Source of the DNA: Blastococcus sp. TML/M2B
GTDB taxonomy: Bacteria; Actinomycetota; Actinomycetes; Mycobacteriales; Geodermatophilaceae
Direction of reading: 5' to 3'
NCBI RefSeq assembly: GCF_016612865.1
Contig: NZ_JAENZZ010000002.1
Location: 1,240,001-1,304,000, forward strand
DNA: 64,000 nt
The translations under genes and the position numbers were made by a program. The notes beneath the pieces are model-generated. The model worked only from the letters and a program-made list of their open reading frames with translations. It was not told the DNA's origin and did not search any database. Shown in pieces: positions 30,734 through 43,087 of this stretch (positions are counted from its first letter, which is position 1; each line of letters opens with the position of its first letter).

Positions 30734-31803
30734 AGCCCGAGCTGGGCGGCCGCGGCGGCGGCGTCGACCGGGATCGTCACCGGCGCCGGGGCGCCGGAGA
30801 TCGCCCACTCCGGGTCCTTGAGCCCGTTGCCGGTGACCGTGCAGACGATCCGCTGGCCGGGCTCGAGCTCCCCGGCGGCGTGCACCTGCAGCAGGCCGGC
30901 GACCGAGGCCGCGGACGCAGGCTCGACGAACACCGCCTCGCTGCGGGCCAGCAGCCGGTAGGCCGAGAGGATCGCGCGGTCGGTGACGGCGTCGATGCGG
31001 CCACCGGAGTCGTCGCGGGCGGCCAGCGCCTTGGTCCAGGACGCCGGGTTGCCGATGCGGATGGCGGTGGCGATCGTGCTCGGGTTCTCGACGACGGCGC
31101 CGTTGACGATCGGCGCGGCGCCGGCGGCCTGGAAGCCCCACATGCGCGGGGTGCGCGTCGCCGGCCCGTCGGCCGCGTACTCCCGGTAGCCCTGCCAGTA
31201 GGCGGTGATGTTGCCGGCGTTGCCGACCGGCAGGCAGTGGATGTCGGGGGCGTCGCCGAGGACGTCGACGATCTCGAACGACGCCGTCTTCTGGCCCTCG
31301 ATGCGGAACTGGTTGACGCTGTTGACCAGGCTCACCGGGTAGTCGATGGCGAGCTTGCTGGCCAGGGCGAGGCAGTCGTCGAAGTTGCCGTCGACCTGCA
31401 GCAGCTTGGCGCCGTGCACGAGCGCCTGGGCCAGCTTGCCCATCGCGATCTTGCCCTGCGGCACGAGGACGGCGCAGGTGATGCCGGCGCGCGCGGCGTA
31501 GGCGGCGGCGCTGGCGCTGGTGTTGCCGGTGGAGGCGCAGATGACCGCCTTGGCGCCCTCCTCGACGGCCTTGGTGATCGCCATCGTCATCCCGCGGTCC
31601 TTGAACGATCCCGTCGGGTTGGCGCCCTCGACCTTGAGGTACACCTCGCAGCCGGTGCGGCTGCTGAGCTCGCGGGCGTGCACCAGCGGGGTCGCGCCCT
31701 CGTGCAGGGTGATGACCGGGGTCGAGTCGCTGACCGGCAGCCGCGACCGGTAGGCCTCGATCAGGCCGGGCCAGCCCGGGGAGACCGTCGTCGGTGAGCT
31801 CAT
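30730..31803 (-). CDS. thrC: Threonine synthase
   Basis: 357 residues, the short PLP fold-type II form of actinobacteria. It converts O-phosphohomoserine to threonine. The PLP Lys is in [11 protein letters not shown] (about 66), and the phosphate-binding loop is G-N-A-G-N (about 195). [11 protein letters not shown] follows the family. ATG 31803 overlaps the hom stop as ATGA and its own stop overlaps thrB as GTGA, so hom, thrC and thrB are translated as a chain. Confidence 0.97.
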   Translation of the reverse strand: MSSPTTVSPGWPGLIEAYRSRLPVSDSTPVITLHEGATPLVHARELSSRTGCEVYLKVEGANPTGSFKDRGMTMAITKAVEEGAKAVICASTGNTSASAAAYAARAGITCAVLVPQGKIAMGKLAQALVHGAKLLQVDGNFDDCLALASKLAIDYPVSLVNSVNQFRIEGQKTASFEIVDVLGDAPDIHCLPVGNAGNITAYWQGYREYAADGPATRTPRMWGFQAAGAAPIVNGAVVENPSTIATAIRIGNPASWTKALAARDDSGGRIDAVTDRAILSAYRLLARSEAVFVEPASAASVAGLLQVHAAGELEPGQRIVCTVTGNGLKDPEWAISGAPAPVTIPVDAAAAAAQLGL

Positions 31804-33093
31804 TGCAGACCTTCCACGCGCAGGACGCTGGTGACGCCACGGACCGCGGGCATGTCCCGCAGAGCGGCGATGGTGGCCGAGAGCGCCGCATCGGGGGCGC
31901 TGTGGGTGACGATGACCAGCGTGGCGGCGTCGCCGCGGCCGGTCTGGCGGACGGTGGAGATGCTCACCTCGTGGCGGGCGAACTCCTGCGCGACCGAGGC
32001 CAGGACACCCCGGCTTGTCGGCCACGTCGAGGCTGACGTGGTAGCGCGTCGGCGTCTCGGCCATCGGCCGGACCGGCAGGTCGGCGTAGCCGGTCGGGCC
32101 CTGGCCCGAGGCGCCGGCGACCCGGTTGCGCGCGACGGCCACGAGGTCGCCGAGCACGGCGCTGGCGGTGGGCTCTCCCCCCGCGCCCTGGCCGTAGAAC
32201 ATCAGCTGCCCGGCGGCCTCGGCCTCGACGAAGACGGCGTTGAACGCGCCGCCGACCGAGGCCAGCGGGTGGGTCGTCGGGATCATCGCGGGGTGCACGC
32301 GGACGGCGACGGAGTCCCCGTCACCGTTGGGCACCCGCTCGCAGATGGCGAGCAGCTTGACGGTGCAGCCGATCTCGGCGGCGCGCGCGACGTCGGTCGC
32401 GGAGACCGCGGAGATGCCCTCGCGGTGCACGTCGGCCGAGGAGACCGGCGTGTGGAACGCCAGCGACGCCAGGATGGCCGCCTTGGCCGCCGCGTCGAAG
32501 CCGTCGACGTCGGCGGTCGGGTCGGCCTCGGCGTACCCGAGCTCGGTGGCCTCGGCCAGCGCCTCGGCGAAGCCGGCACCGGTCTCGGCCATGCGCGACA
32601 GGATGTAGTTCGTCGTCCCGTTGACGATGCCGACGACCCGGCGGAGCTGGTCACCGGCCAGCGACTCGCGCAGCGGCCGCAGCAGCGGGATCGCGCCGGC
32701 GACGGCGGCCTCGTAGTAGAGGTCCACGCCGGCCGCCGCGGCGGCCGCGTGCAGGGCAGGGCCGTCCTCGGCCAGCAGCGCCTTGTTCGCGCTCACCACC
32801 GACTTGCCCGCCTCGAACGCCGCGAGCATCAGGCTGCGGGCCGGCTCGATGCCCCCGATGACCTCGACGACCAGGTCGACGTCGTCCCGGCGCACGAGGG
32901 CCGCGGAGTCCGTGGTCAGCAGGTGCTGCGGCACGTCGGGGTGGTGCGCGGGCCGGCGGACGGCGATGCCCACGACCTCGATTGGGCGGCCGACGCGGGC
33001 GGTGAGGTCGTCGGCCTGCTCCTCGACCAGGCGCAGGACGGCGCTGCCGACCGTGCCGCAGCCCAGCAACGCGACGCGCAGCGGCGCGCTCAC
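31800..33093 (-). CDS. hom: Homoserine dehydrogenase, frameshifted at about 32010
   Basis: Start GTG 33093 overlaps the lysA stop (GTGA). NAD(P)-binding motif G-C-G-T-V-G-S-A-V near residue 11; catalytic core N-G-T-T-N-Y-I-L (about 172) and [15 protein letters not shown]. Near residue 360 the frame reads D-V-A-D-K-P-G and then breaks. Removing one base from the run 32008-32011 restores V-L-A-S-V-A-Q-E-F and an ACT domain ending L-R-V-E-G-L-Q at the TGA that overlaps thrC, total about 430 residues. It makes homoserine for threonine and methionine; the ACT domain binds threonine as feedback signal. The break is one of the 500-nt-phased set and probably an error. Confidence 0.94.
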
Positions 33094-34584
33094 GAGCGGG
33101 CTCCGGCGGCGTGCTCGGGGGCCGGCTGGTCGGGAGCGGGCGAGGGGGCGGGCACGTCTGCGAGGACGGCGTCGAGGGCGAACACGTCGGACAGTGTCTG
33201 ACGCCGCACGATCTCGGTCGCGACGCCGTCCCGGACGGCGACCACCGGCGGCTTGAGCAGGTAGTTGTAGTTGCTCGCCATCGACCAGCAGTAGGCGCCG
33301 GTGGCGGCCACCGCGAGCAGGTCGCCGGGGGCGACGTCGGAGGGCAGCCACAGGTCCCGGACCAGGATGTCCCCGCTCTCGCAGTGCTTGCCGACGACGC
33401 GGCACAGCGCCGGCGGCGCGTCGGACGTCCGGTTGGCCAGCACGCACGTGTAGTCGGCGTCGTAGAGGGCGGTGCGGATGTTGTCGCTCATCCCGCCGTC
33501 GACGGAGACGTAGTTGCGCACGGCCGGCACCCCGGGGCCTCCCCCGGACCCGAGTCGCACCGGCTTGATGGTGCCGATCTCGTAGAGCGTGACGGTGCCG
33601 GGGCCCGCGATGGCGCGGCCGGGCTCGACCGCGAGCCGCGGCACCGGCAGCCCGAGGGCGGCGCACTCCGCGGCGACGACCGAGCGCAGCCTGGCCGCGA
33701 CGTCGCCCGGGGCGACCGGGTCGTCGTCGGCGAGGTAGGCGATGCCGAAGCCGCCGCCGAGGTTCAGCTCGCCGAGCAGCTCGCCGGTGGCCTGGTGGAT
33801 CTGGCCGAGCAGGCCGACGACGCGGTGCGCGGCGGCCTCGAAGCCGGCGGTGTCGAAGATCTGCGAGCCGATGTGGCTGTGCAGCCCGGCCAGCCGCAGC
33901 GCCGGCTCGCGGATGACCCGCACCGCGGCGGTCAGCGCGTCGCCGGTGGCCAGGGAGAAGCCGAACTTCTGGTCCTCGTGCGCGGTGGCGATGAACTCGT
34001 GGGTGTGGGCCTCGATGCCGACCGTCGACCGGATGAGCACCGGCACGGGCGCTCCCCCGGCGGCGACGCGGGCCGCGGCGAGGGGCGCGAGCCGCTCGAT
34101 CTCGTCGAACGAGTCGAGCACCACGTGCCCGATCCCGGAGTCGACGGCCAGCTGCAGCTCGACCAGCGACTTGTTGTTGCCGTGCAGCGCGATCCGCTCG
34201 GCGGGGAAGCCGGCCGCCAGCGCCAGCGCCAGCTCGTTGCCGCTGCAGGCGTCCAGGTGCAGGCCGTCGTCGGCGATCCAGCGGGCCACCTGCCCGCACA
34301 GGAACGCCTTGGACGCGTAGTGCACGTCGGCGCCGTCGAAGGCGGTCGCGAAGTCCGCGGCGCGGCCGCGGAAGTCCTCCTCGTCCAGCACGAACAGCGG
34401 GGTGCCGTGCTCGCGGGCGAGGTCGGTGACAGCTCGCCCGGCGAGGTGCAGCTCGCCGTCGACGCGGGTGGCCGAGCGCGGCCACACCTGCGGGTCCAGC
34501 GCCCCGAGCCTCCGCGGGAGGCGCGCCGGCGCCGGTCGGCTGCTGGATGCTCCCGTGCAGCGGCCCGGCCGGGTGCGCCCTCAC
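33090..34584 (-). CDS. lysA: Diaminopimelate decarboxylase, frameshifted at about 34509
   Basis: PLP fold-type III barrel plus beta domain. The PLP Lys is in [22 protein letters not shown] and the C-terminal C-E-S-G-D follow. It makes lysine from meso-DAP. The natural start is GTG 34584, overlapping the argS stop (GTGA), reading [12 protein letters not shown]; this is in a different frame from the main body, which has the family segment [12 protein letters not shown]. Removing one G at 34509-34510 joins them and gives about 497 residues. Without that correction annotation would begin at the GTG before W-P-R-S (34487). Confidence 0.93.
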
Positions 34585-36244
34585 ATCCGCTCCGGAGCGG
34601 TCACGCCGAGGACGTCCAGGCCGTTGCGCAGCACCGTCGCGGTGGCCGCGCACAGCCACAGGCGGGCGGTGGTCAGCGGGGTGACCTCCTCGTCGCCGCG
34701 CGGCAGCACGCGGCACGAGTCGTAGAACCGGTGGTAGGTGCCGGCCAACTCCTCCAGGTACCGGGCCACCCGGTGCGGGGCGCGCAGCTCGGCGGCGGCG
34801 GTGAGCACGCGCGGGAACTCGCCCAGCGCGCGCAGCAGGTCGCTCTCGCGCTGGTGCTCGAGCGCCGCGACGTCGACGTCGGCGGCCTCGCCGAGGACCA
34901 GCCCCAGGTCGGCGGCGTTGCGCAGCAGCGAGGAGATGCGGGCGTGCGCGTACTGGACGTAGAAGACCGGGTTGTCGTTGGTCTGCCGGCTCCACAGGTC
35001 GAGGTCCAGGTCGATCTGCTGGTCCACCGAGGCGCGGGCGAGGGCGTAGCGAGCGGCGTCGGCACCGACGGCCTCGACGAGGTCCTCCAGCAGGACGACG
35101 GTGCCGGCCCGCTTGCTCATCCGCACCGGCTCGCCGTCGCGGACCAGGTTGACCAGCTGGCCGAGCAGGATCTCGAGGGTGGCCTCCGGGTCGTCGCCCA
35201 CCGCGGCGGCGAGCGCCTTGTAGCGGCCGACGTAGCCGGCGTGGTCGGCGCCGAGCATGATCACGACCTTGTCGAAGCCGCGGTCGCGCTTGTCCAGGTA
35301 GTAGGCGCAGTCGGCGGCGAAGTAGGTCGGCGCGCCGTCGCTCTTGATCAGCGGGCGGTCCTTGTCGTCGCCGAAGTCCGTCGTCCGCAGCCAGACGGCG
35401 CCGTCGGCCTCGTACACGTGCCCGTTCGCGCGCAGCCGGGCGATCGCCTTGTCCAGGGCGCCGGTCTCGTGCAGGGTCCGCTCGCTGAAGTAGACGTCGA
35501 AGACGACGCCGAAGTCGGCCAGGGTGCGCTTGATCTCGGCGAACATCAGGTCGACGCCGCGGACGCGGAACCGCTCCTGCTGCTCGGCCTCGTCCCGCTC
35601 CAGCAGGCCGGGCTCGGCCGCGACCACCTGCTCGGCGATGTCGACGATGTAGTCGCCGGCGTACCCGTCCTCGGGCACCGGCCGGCCGTGGGCGGCGGCC
35701 ATGAGGCTGAGCGCGAACCTGTCGATCTGCGCACCGGCGTCGTTGAAGTAGTACTCCCGCGTGACCGAGGCCCCGCTGGCCTCCAGCAGCCGCCCCAGCG
35801 CGTCGCCGACGGCGGCCCAGCGGGTGCCGCCGATGTGCACCGGGCCGGTGGGGTTGGCCGAGACGAACTCCAGGTTCAGCTTCTGGCCGGCGAGGGCGTC
35901 GGTGCGGCCGTAGGCGGCGCCGGCGGTCACCGCCTGCACCGCGATCGTGCCGAGCACGCCCTTGGCCAGCGTGATGTTCAGGAAGCCGGGACCGGCGACG
36001 TCGACCCGCGCGCGATGCCCTCGTGCGCCCGCAGCTCCCCGGCGAGCACCTCGGCGACCTCGCGGGGCGGCCGGCCGGCGGGCTTGGCCAGCCGGAGGGC
36101 GACGTTGGTGGCGTAGTCGCCGTGCTCGGGGTTCTTCGGTCGCTCGATGACGACCTCGGCGGGCACCTCGACGGGCAGCGCGCCGCGGTCGACGACCGCG
36201 CTCACGGCGGTACGGACGACGTCCTGCAACTGCTCCGGTGTCAC
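34581..36244 (-). CDS. argS: Arginyl-tRNA synthetase, frameshifted at about 36010
   Basis: Class I synthetase of about 553 residues in two frames. The N-terminal part from GTG 36244 reads V-T-P-E-Q-L-Q and has the ADD-like domain through E-G-I-A-R; after the break the other frame continues [13 protein letters not shown]. Two extra bases in the CG-repeat 36007-36014 explain it. HIGH-type motif is P-V-H-I-G-G; KMSKS-type is R-M-S-K-R-A-G; the C-terminal anticodon domain ends A-P-E-R-M. TACGCT (36251-36256, minus strand) ends 6 nt before the start, a leaderless layout at the head of the argS-lysA-hom-thrC-thrB run. The enzyme is essential, so the break is almost surely artefactual. Confidence 0.94.
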
Positions 36245-36322
36245 CGCACGAGCGTACTGACCGGCCCCCGCCGCACCTGCGCCCCCGCCCGGAGCATGCA
36301 GGGAACGCCCAGGTTCGCGACC

Positions 36323-36328
36323 TAGACT
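36323..36328 (+). promoter_or_regulatory. Likely -10 element for the DUF3105 gene
   Basis: TAGACT, a good actinobacterial -10, lies 40 nt before the start codon; a GAGGAG Shine-Dalgarno (36358-36363) follows, so this transcript has a normal leader, unlike several neighbours. Confidence 0.5.
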
Positions 36329-36368
36329 CCCCCGCGCACCGTGCACCCCCCGCATCCGAGGAGTGGCC

Positions 36369-37184
36369 TTGGCCAAGGACCGCAAGCCCGACGACGCCCG
36401 CCCCCGCGGCGGCGCTCCCCGGTCGGGAGGCGGCAACCCCAACCGCGCCCGAGCCGGCGGCCGCAGCGGCCGCACGCGCCCTCCGACGCAGGTGGTGGCC
36501 GACGCGCACAAGCGCCCGTGGGGCCTGATCGCCGGCGCCCTGGCCGTCGTCGTCTTCGCCACCGCCGTCATCACCTACGCGGTGGTGCAGGTGAACGAGG
36601 CGAACGCGGACAAGCTGGCCTCGATCACCGAGATCTCCGGCGTGGAATCGGCCGAGTACTCCCCCGGCCAGGACCACGTCACCACCGAGGTCGACTACAC
36701 CGAGGCCCCTCCGGTGGGCGGCCCGCACGACGGCACCTGGGCCGACTGCACGGGCACGGTCTACGACGTCGACATCCGGCACGAGAACGCGGTGCACAGC
36801 CTGGAGCACGGCGCGGTCTGGATCACCTACGACCCCGAGCTGGTGTCCGACGCCGACATCGACACCCTCAGCGACCTCGTCGACGGCACGTCGGGCCGGA
36901 TGCTGTCCCCGTACGCGGGGCTCGGCTCGCCGATCAGCCTGCAGGCCTGGAACCACTCGCTGAAGGTCGACAGCGCGTCCGACGAGCGGGTCGAGAAGTT
37001 CGCCGACTTCATGACCTACCAGCGCTCCCCCTACGGCGACGGCGACGAGCGCAACGCGCTCGCCTTCCCCGAGCCCGGCGCCTCGTGCGAGAACCCGGCC
37101 TTCGCCGCGGACCCGCTCGTCGAGGGCGAGGGCAGCGCCCCGGTCGGCCCCAGCGACATGCCCAGCGACGAGGACCAGGGCTGA
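36369..37184 (+). CDS. DUF3105 membrane-anchored protein
   Basis: About 271 residues. A basic Arg/Gly-rich N-terminus, one membrane helix ([13 protein letters not shown], about 52-72) and an extracytoplasmic DUF3105 domain with P-P-V-G-G-P-H-D (about 118), W-A-D-C-T-G and the His cluster [12 protein letters not shown]. The conserved His, Cys and Glu residues suggest metal binding. TTG 36369 is preferred because GAGGAG sits 5 nt upstream; GTG 36363 would start on top of it. DUF3105 and DUF305 genes are often paired, as here (3-nt gap), and a copper- or redox-related role is inferred from the ligand-rich motifs only. Confidence 0.85.
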   Translation: MAKDRKPDDARPRGGAPRSGGGNPNRARAGGRSGRTRPPTQVVADAHKRPWGLIAGALAVVVFATAVITYAVVQVNEANADKLASITEISGVESAEYSPGQDHVTTEVDYTEAPPVGGPHDGTWADCTGTVYDVDIRHENAVHSLEHGAVWITYDPELVSDADIDTLSDLVDGTSGRMLSPYAGLGSPISLQAWNHSLKVDSASDERVEKFADFMTYQRSPYGDGDERNALAFPEPGASCENPAFAADPLVEGEGSAPVGPSDMPSDEDQG

Positions 37185-37187
37185 GTC

Positions 37188-37841
37188 GTGACGGGTACCT
37201 CCGGCGGTCGCGGGCTGCGGATCGTGCTCCTCGCCGTCATCGGCGTGGGGCTGCTGCTGCTCGGCGGCGGGCTGGCCGTCGCGCTGGGCATCGGCCGCAC
37301 CGACACGCCCTCGGCCACGTCGGTGGACGCCGGGTTCGCCCGCGACATGAGCACCCACCACCTCCAAGGGGTGCTCATGGCCAACCTGGTCGCCGAGCGC
37401 AGCGAGGACCCCGAGGTGCGCCAGCTGGCGTTCGACATCTCGGCCACGCAGACCAACCAGGCCGGCCGCATGCAGGGCTGGCTGGCGCTCTGGGGCATCC
37501 CGCAGAGCGGCGGCGACACGATGGCCTGGATGTCCGGCGGGGACGGCGGGCACGACCACGCGATGCCGGACGACGGCGGGCTGATGCCGGGGATGGCCAC
37601 CTCGGAGGAGCTGGCCACCCTGCGCGGCCTCACCGGCACGCCGTTCGACGTCGAGTTCCTGCGGCTGATGATCCGGCACCACCAGGGCGGCTTCGAGATG
37701 GCCGAGTACGCCGTCGACCACGCCGAGCTGCCCGCGGTGCGCAGCCTGGCACAGGCGATCTCCGGGGCGCAGACGGCGGAGACCCGGACGATGGCGGCGA
37801 TGCTCACCGCGCGTGGCGGCACGCCCCTCCCCGCGCCCTGA
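37188..37841 (+). CDS. DUF305 family secreted/membrane-anchored protein
   Basis: 217 residues. An N-terminal signal anchor ([15 protein letters not shown]) is followed by two DUF305 halves, each with the signature H-H-x-x-[13 protein letters not shown] and [11 protein letters not shown]. The family is a ferritin-like helical fold whose members often lie beside copper-handling genes. A His/Asp/Met-rich linker (G-H-D-H-A-M-P-D-D) separates the halves and could bind metal. It follows the DUF3105 gene closely and is probably cotranscribed with it. Confidence 0.88.
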   Translation: MTGTSGGRGLRIVLLAVIGVGLLLLGGGLAVALGIGRTDTPSATSVDAGFARDMSTHHLQGVLMANLVAERSEDPEVRQLAFDISATQTNQAGRMQGWLALWGIPQSGGDTMAWMSGGDGGHDHAMPDDGGLMPGMATSEELATLRGLTGTPFDVEFLRLMIRHHQGGFEMAEYAVDHAELPAVRSLAQAISGAQTAETRTMAAMLTARGGTPLPAP

Positions 37842-37897
37842 GGCCCTCCGCCCGCCCGGCCCTCCGGGGCTGATAGGTTCATCCCCGAACGAGACGA

Positions 37898-37969
37898 GCC
37901 CCCGTAGCTCAGGGGATAGAGCACTGCCCTCCGGAGGCAGGGGCGCAGGTTCGAATCCTGCCGGGGGCA
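37898..37969 (+). tRNA. tRNA-Arg (anticodon CCG)
   Basis: The cloverleaf is complete: acceptor GCCCCCG (37898-37904) pairs with CGGGGGC (37962-37968) with discriminator A; the anticodon stem CTGCC/GGCAG encloses CT-CCG-GA, anticodon at 37931-37933; the T loop is GGTTCGAATCC. It reads CGG, a frequent Arg codon here. The 3' CCA is not encoded. TAGGTT at 37874-37879 may be its -10. Confidence 0.97.
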
Positions 37970-38047
37970 CTCTCTCGTTCCACCCGCCGCCTCCCGCGCG
38001 GAAGGCAGTGACCGGCGTCTCAGCCGGCTGCACTAGGTTCCGCTCCC

Positions 38048-38956
38048 ATGGAGAGCAGCGGCACCACCAGCGGCATCGAGAAGGTCACCGTCGGCGACGT
38101 CGAGCTGGCCTACGAGACCTTCGGCGACCGGTCGGCCACCCCCGTGCTGCTGATCAGCGGCCTGGGCTCGCAGATGATCAGCTACGCGGACGAGTTCTGC
38201 GCCGACCTCGCGGCACGCGGCACGTTCGTCGTGCGCTTCGACAACCGCGACGTCGGCCTGTCCACCCACCTGCACGAGGCCGGCCCGCCGGACCTCGGCG
38301 CGATCCGCCGCGGCGACCGGTCCGGCGTCGCCTACGACCTGGCCGACATGGCGGCCGACGCCGCGGGGCTGATCACCGCCCTGGGCCTGGAGTCGGTGCA
38401 CGTGGTCGGGGTCTCGATGGGCGGGATGATCGCCCAGCGGGTGGCGTTCACCTACCCGGAGCGGGTGCGCAGCCTGACCTCGATCATGTCCACGACCGGC
38501 GACCGGTCGGTGGGTGGCGCCTCGGAGGCCGCCACCGCCGTCCTCTACGCACCGCCGGCGACGGACCGCGAGACCGCGATCGCCCGCCAGCTGGAGACCT
38601 CACGGGTGATCGGCTCCCCCGGCTTCCCGCTGGACGAGGAGGCGGTCAGCGCGCGGGCCGCGCTCGCCTTCGACCGGGCGCACGACCCGGCCGGGGTGGC
38701 CCGCCAGATGGCCGCGATCTTCTCCAGCCCCGACCGCACCCCGGACCTGGCCCGGGTGGCCGTGCCGACCCTGGTCATCCACGGCTCGGACGACGCCCTG
38801 GTGAACGTCTCGGGCGGCCGGGCCACCGCGGCCGCCGTCCCGGGCGCCGAGCTGGTCGTGCTGGAGGGCATGGGCCACGACCTGCCGCGCCCGCTCTGGC
38901 CGGAGATCATCGAGCGCATCGCGAAGCTGGTCGCCTCCGTCGAGGGCCTCGCCTGA
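38048..38956 (+). CDS. Alpha/beta hydrolase
   Basis: 302 residues. Nucleophile elbow G-V-S-M-G-G (about 121-126, Ser), acid in H-G-S-D-D-A-L (about 260) and His in G-M-G-H-D-L-P (about 278). The oxyanion region is L-I-S-G-L-G-S-Q and the segment [10 protein letters not shown] is typical of actinobacterial hydrolases of the TAP/aclacinomycin-esterase branch. Substrate unknown. ATG 38048 is preceded by TAGGTT (38034-38039) with an 8-nt gap and no Shine-Dalgarno. Convergent with the SDR gene across a hairpin. Confidence 0.9.
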   Translation: MESSGTTSGIEKVTVGDVELAYETFGDRSATPVLLISGLGSQMISYADEFCADLAARGTFVVRFDNRDVGLSTHLHEAGPPDLGAIRRGDRSGVAYDLADMAADAAGLITALGLESVHVVGVSMGGMIAQRVAFTYPERVRSLTSIMSTTGDRSVGGASEAATAVLYAPPATDRETAIARQLETSRVIGSPGFPLDEEAVSARAALAFDRAHDPAGVARQMAAIFSSPDRTPDLARVAVPTLVIHGSDDALVNVSGGRATAAAVPGAELVVLEGMGHDLPRPLWPEIIERIAKLVASVEGLA

Positions 38957-38961
38957 CGAGC

Positions 38962-39003
38962 GGCACCCGGGTCGCCGGCCGACCGGCTGCCGGCCCGGGT
39001 GCC
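38962..39003. terminator. Bidirectional terminator between hydrolase and SDR genes
   Basis: GGCACCCGGG (38962-38971) pairs with CCCGGGTGCC (38994-39003); an inner GCCGG/CCGGC stem further stabilises it. It lies between two convergent stops. Confidence 0.65.
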
Positions 39004-39009
39004 CGTCGC

Positions 39010-39780
39010 TCAGCTGGTGAGCATCCCGCCCTCGACGGGGATGGTCGTCCCGGTGACGTAGCCGCCGGCGTCGCTGACCAGGAAGATCAGCGCGGCGGCG
39101 AGCTCCTCGGGATGGCCCTTGCGGCCGACCAGGATGCGGTGCATCTGCGAGTCGATGTACTCCGGCGGGTACTGGTCGGTCATCTCCGAGACGAAGAAGC
39201 CCGGGGCCAGCGCGTTGACCCGGATGCCCTTGCGCCCGGTCCACTGCTGGGCGAGGTCGCGGGTCAGCCCGATCAGGCCGGCCTTGCTCGCCGCGTAGGC
39301 CGCCTGCGGCAGCCCGGCCGTGGTCAGGCCGAGCATGCTGGAGATGTTGACGATCGAGCTGCCCGGCTGCATGACCCGCCCGCAGGCCTGCGCCATCCAG
39401 TAGCAGCCGTTGAGGTTCACGTCGATGACCGAGCGGAACTGCTCGGGGGTCTCGCGGGTCGCCGGGAAGGCGGTGCCCACGCCGGCGTTGTTGACCAGGA
39501 TGTCGACCCGGCCGAACTCGGCCATGGCGGCCTCGACCAGCGCGGTGCAGTCCTCGGGCACGGCGACGTCGGTGCGGACGGCGAGCGCCCGCCGCCCGGT
39601 CGCCTCGACCGCGCGCTGCGTGTCGGCCAGCCGGTCGACCCGCCGCGCCCCGAGGACGACGTCGGCGCCGGCCTCGGCCAGCGCCCGCGCGAACACCGCC
39701 CCCAGGCCGGAGGAGGCCCCCGTGACGACGGCGACGCGGCCGTCGAGGCGGAACATGTCCAGGATCGTCCGGTCGGTCAC
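39010..39780 (-). CDS. Short-chain dehydrogenase/reductase (classical SDR)
   Basis: 256 residues. Cofactor motif T-G-A-S-S-G-L-G (about 21-28), N-N-A-G (about 97), catalytic Ser in N-I-S-S-M and Y-A-A-S-K (Tyr/Lys about 162-166), ending V-E-G-G-M-L-T-S. It resembles 3-oxoacyl-ACP reductase or gluconate dehydrogenase-like proteins; the substrate cannot be read. GTG 39780 is preceded by TAGGTT (39787-39792, minus strand), 6-nt gap, no Shine-Dalgarno. Single gene, convergent with the hydrolase. Confidence 0.92.
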   Translation of the reverse strand: MTDRTILDMFRLDGRVAVVTGASSGLGAVFARALAEAGADVVLGARRVDRLADTQRAVEATGRRALAVRTDVAVPEDCTALVEAAMAEFGRVDILVNNAGVGTAFPATRETPEQFRSVIDVNLNGCYWMAQACGRVMQPGSSIVNISSMLGLTTAGLPQAAYAASKAGLIGLTRDLAQQWTGRKGIRVNALAPGFFVSEMTDQYPPEYIDSQMHRILVGRKGHPEELAAALIFLVSDAGGYVTGTTIPVEGGMLTS

Positions 39781-39799
39781 CGCCCGAACCTAGCCCAGC

Positions 39800-41439
<1,640 letters not shown>

Positions 41440-41470
41440 CGCACCAGCGTCCCATCCGGCCCGGGGGCGC

Positions 41471-42514
41471 TCACTCCAGGTCGAAGGCGTCCTCGTCGTA
41501 GCCGCCGTCCGGGTCGGGGGCGTCGTCGGCACGGCGCCGGCGCACCAGCCACGGCTGCAGGTGGTCGTAGCCCCGCACCGAGACCCGGCGCAGCGGGCGC
41601 ACCCGGTACTCGGGGAGGTCGCGGATCCGGTGCGCCAGCTCGCGGTCGACGAGGAAGGTGCCCGGCCGGGCGATCGACGTGAGCCGGCTGGCCAGGTTCA
41701 CCACCGGCGAGTAGATGTCGCCGAGCCGGGTGAGCACCGCGCCGAAGCCGGCGCCGACCCGCAGCAGCGGCCGCTCGGGGGCCGACCAGGCGTCCGGCAG
41801 CGCCAGGCCGATCTCGGCGGCGTCCACCGGGGCGGCGGTGAACAGCACCCCGTCGCCGACGGTCTTGACCACCCGGCCGTGGTGCCGGGCGATGACCGAG
41901 GCGGCGATGCTCTCGAAGTCCTCCACCATCGCGCCCAGCTCGCGGCCGCCCATGCCGCGGCTGCGCGAGGTGTAGCCGACGAGGTCGGCGAAGCCGACCG
42001 TGAGCTCCCGGCGGTCGCCCTGGCCCCCGGGCGTCACCAGCCGGCCGGCGTTGGCCGCCAGGTGCCGGCGCCACACGTAGTCCAGGACCTGCCGCAGCTT
42101 GGGCAGCAGCTCGCGGGCCGCCTCGACGGCGACCTCCGGGGACACCGTCCGCTCCCCCGGCCCCACGGTGCGGGCCAGCGAGTCGGCCAGCATGTCGGTC
42201 TGCCAGTCCGCCAGCCGGGACAGCGACTGCCCCATCGCGCGGGCGATGGAGGCCTCGGTGGAGGGGTCGACGAAGCCGGAGTCGATCAGCCTGGTGAGCA
42301 CCGCCAGCGCCTCGACGTCGGCGTCGGTGAAGACCGGGTCGTCGTCGGCGGCGTCGGGGAAGCCCAGCGCCCGCCACAGCCGCTGCGTGCGCTCCGGTGC
42401 CAGCCCGGACATCTCGGCGACCTGCAGCCGGGTGTACCGGCGCGGGCCGTCGAGCAGCAGCCGCTCCAGCGCGTCCCGGGGATCGTCGCCCGGCGGCGGG
42501 GCGGGGTCGTCCAT
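41471..42514 (-). CDS. Class III adenylate/guanylate cyclase with N-terminal regulatory domain
   Basis: 347 residues. An N-terminal ~150-residue helical domain (R-Y-T-R-L-Q-V-A-E-M-S-G, MerR-like start) resembles the autoinhibitory domain of mycobacterial Rv1264/Rv2212 cyclases. The C-terminal catalytic domain starts T-V-G-F-A-D-L-V-G-Y-T (first metal Asp), then K-T-V-G-D-G-V-L-F (second Asp), and G-D-I-Y-S-P-V-V-N-L-A-S-R-L (transition-state Asn and Arg). It likely makes cAMP as a homodimer. ATG 42514 follows the start of the family domain. A canonical CRP-type site upstream of whiB1 in this window gives cAMP a plausible local target. Confidence 0.92.
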   Translation of the reverse strand: MDDPAPPPGDDPRDALERLLLDGPRRYTRLQVAEMSGLAPERTQRLWRALGFPDAADDDPVFTDADVEALAVLTRLIDSGFVDPSTEASIARAMGQSLSRLADWQTDMLADSLARTVGPGERTVSPEVAVEAARELLPKLRQVLDYVWRRHLAANAGRLVTPGGQGDRRELTVGFADLVGYTSRSRGMGGRELGAMVEDFESIAASVIARHHGRVVKTVGDGVLFTAAPVDAAEIGLALPDAWSAPERPLLRVGAGFGAVLTRLGDIYSPVVNLASRLTSIARPGTFLVDRELAHRIRDLPEYRVRPLRRVSVRGYDHLQPWLVRRRRADDAPDPDGGYDEDAFDLE

Positions 42515-42527
42515 GCCGGCCCCGGCC

Positions 42528-42998
42528 TCAGCCGGTGGTGTGGACGACGAGCACGTCGCACGTCGAGCGACGGGTGGCGTCGGCCGGCACCGACCCGAGC
42601 AGCCGGCCCTTGATCCCGTTGAGCCCGCGGTTGCCGACGACGAGCAGATCGGCGTCCTCGCGGCGGACGATCTCGAGCAGCGTCTCCACGGGGGAGCCCT
42701 GGACGGCGACGGTGCGCACCTCGCCGGCACCGGCGGCGCCGGCCCGCTCGGCGGCGGTGCGCACGGTGTCCTCGGCCGGGTGCGAGCCCACCACCTGGTA
42801 GGCCTCGTCGCCGAGCACGTCCTGGGCGCGGGAGAGCTCGCGCTCGTCGGCCTCGGTCGGCAGGTAGGCGCAGGCGATGACCAGGGTGGCCCCGGTCGCC
42901 CCGGCGATGGCCCCGGCCCGCGCGACGGCGCGCAGGGAGGACTCCGACCCGTCCGTGCCGACGACGACGGTCCGGTACGCGCTGGCGCTGTCGCTCAC
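42528..42998 (-). CDS. Universal stress protein (UspA family)
   Basis: 156 residues, a single Usp domain. V-V-V-G-T-D-G-S-E opens the fold and the ATP-binding loop G-N-R-G-L-N-G-I-K-G-R-L-L-G-S (G-x2-G-x9-G-S) is intact. Such proteins bind ATP and respond to hypoxia or stress. GTG 42998 has no Shine-Dalgarno but TAGAGT (43006-43011, minus strand) with a 7-nt gap. The cyclase gene lies 13 nt downstream, so the two could be one transcript. Confidence 0.93.
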   Translation of the reverse strand: MSDSASAYRTVVVGTDGSESSLRAVARAGAIAGATGATLVIACAYLPTEADERELSRAQDVLGDEAYQVVGSHPAEDTVRTAAERAGAAGAGEVRTVAVQGSPVETLLEIVRREDADLLVVGNRGLNGIKGRLLGSVPADATRRSTCDVLVVHTTG

Positions 42999-43087
42999 GG
43001 CGGGCACTCTATGTGACCGTGTGCTGGGGGTCACCCGGAGCCGAGGAGCGGCCGGGCCGCGCCCCGGGCGAGGGAGGACGACGGCGC

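Noticed and set aside
30730-34995. A 1421-codon fused product spanning lysA, hom and thrC
   Set aside because: It is created by the frameshifts in lysA and hom; the parts match three separate overlapping genes.
34581-38033. Antisense extension of argS across DUF3105/DUF305 and the tRNA
   Set aside because: The upstream part is opposite well-supported genes and lacks family similarity; argS starts at GTG 36244.
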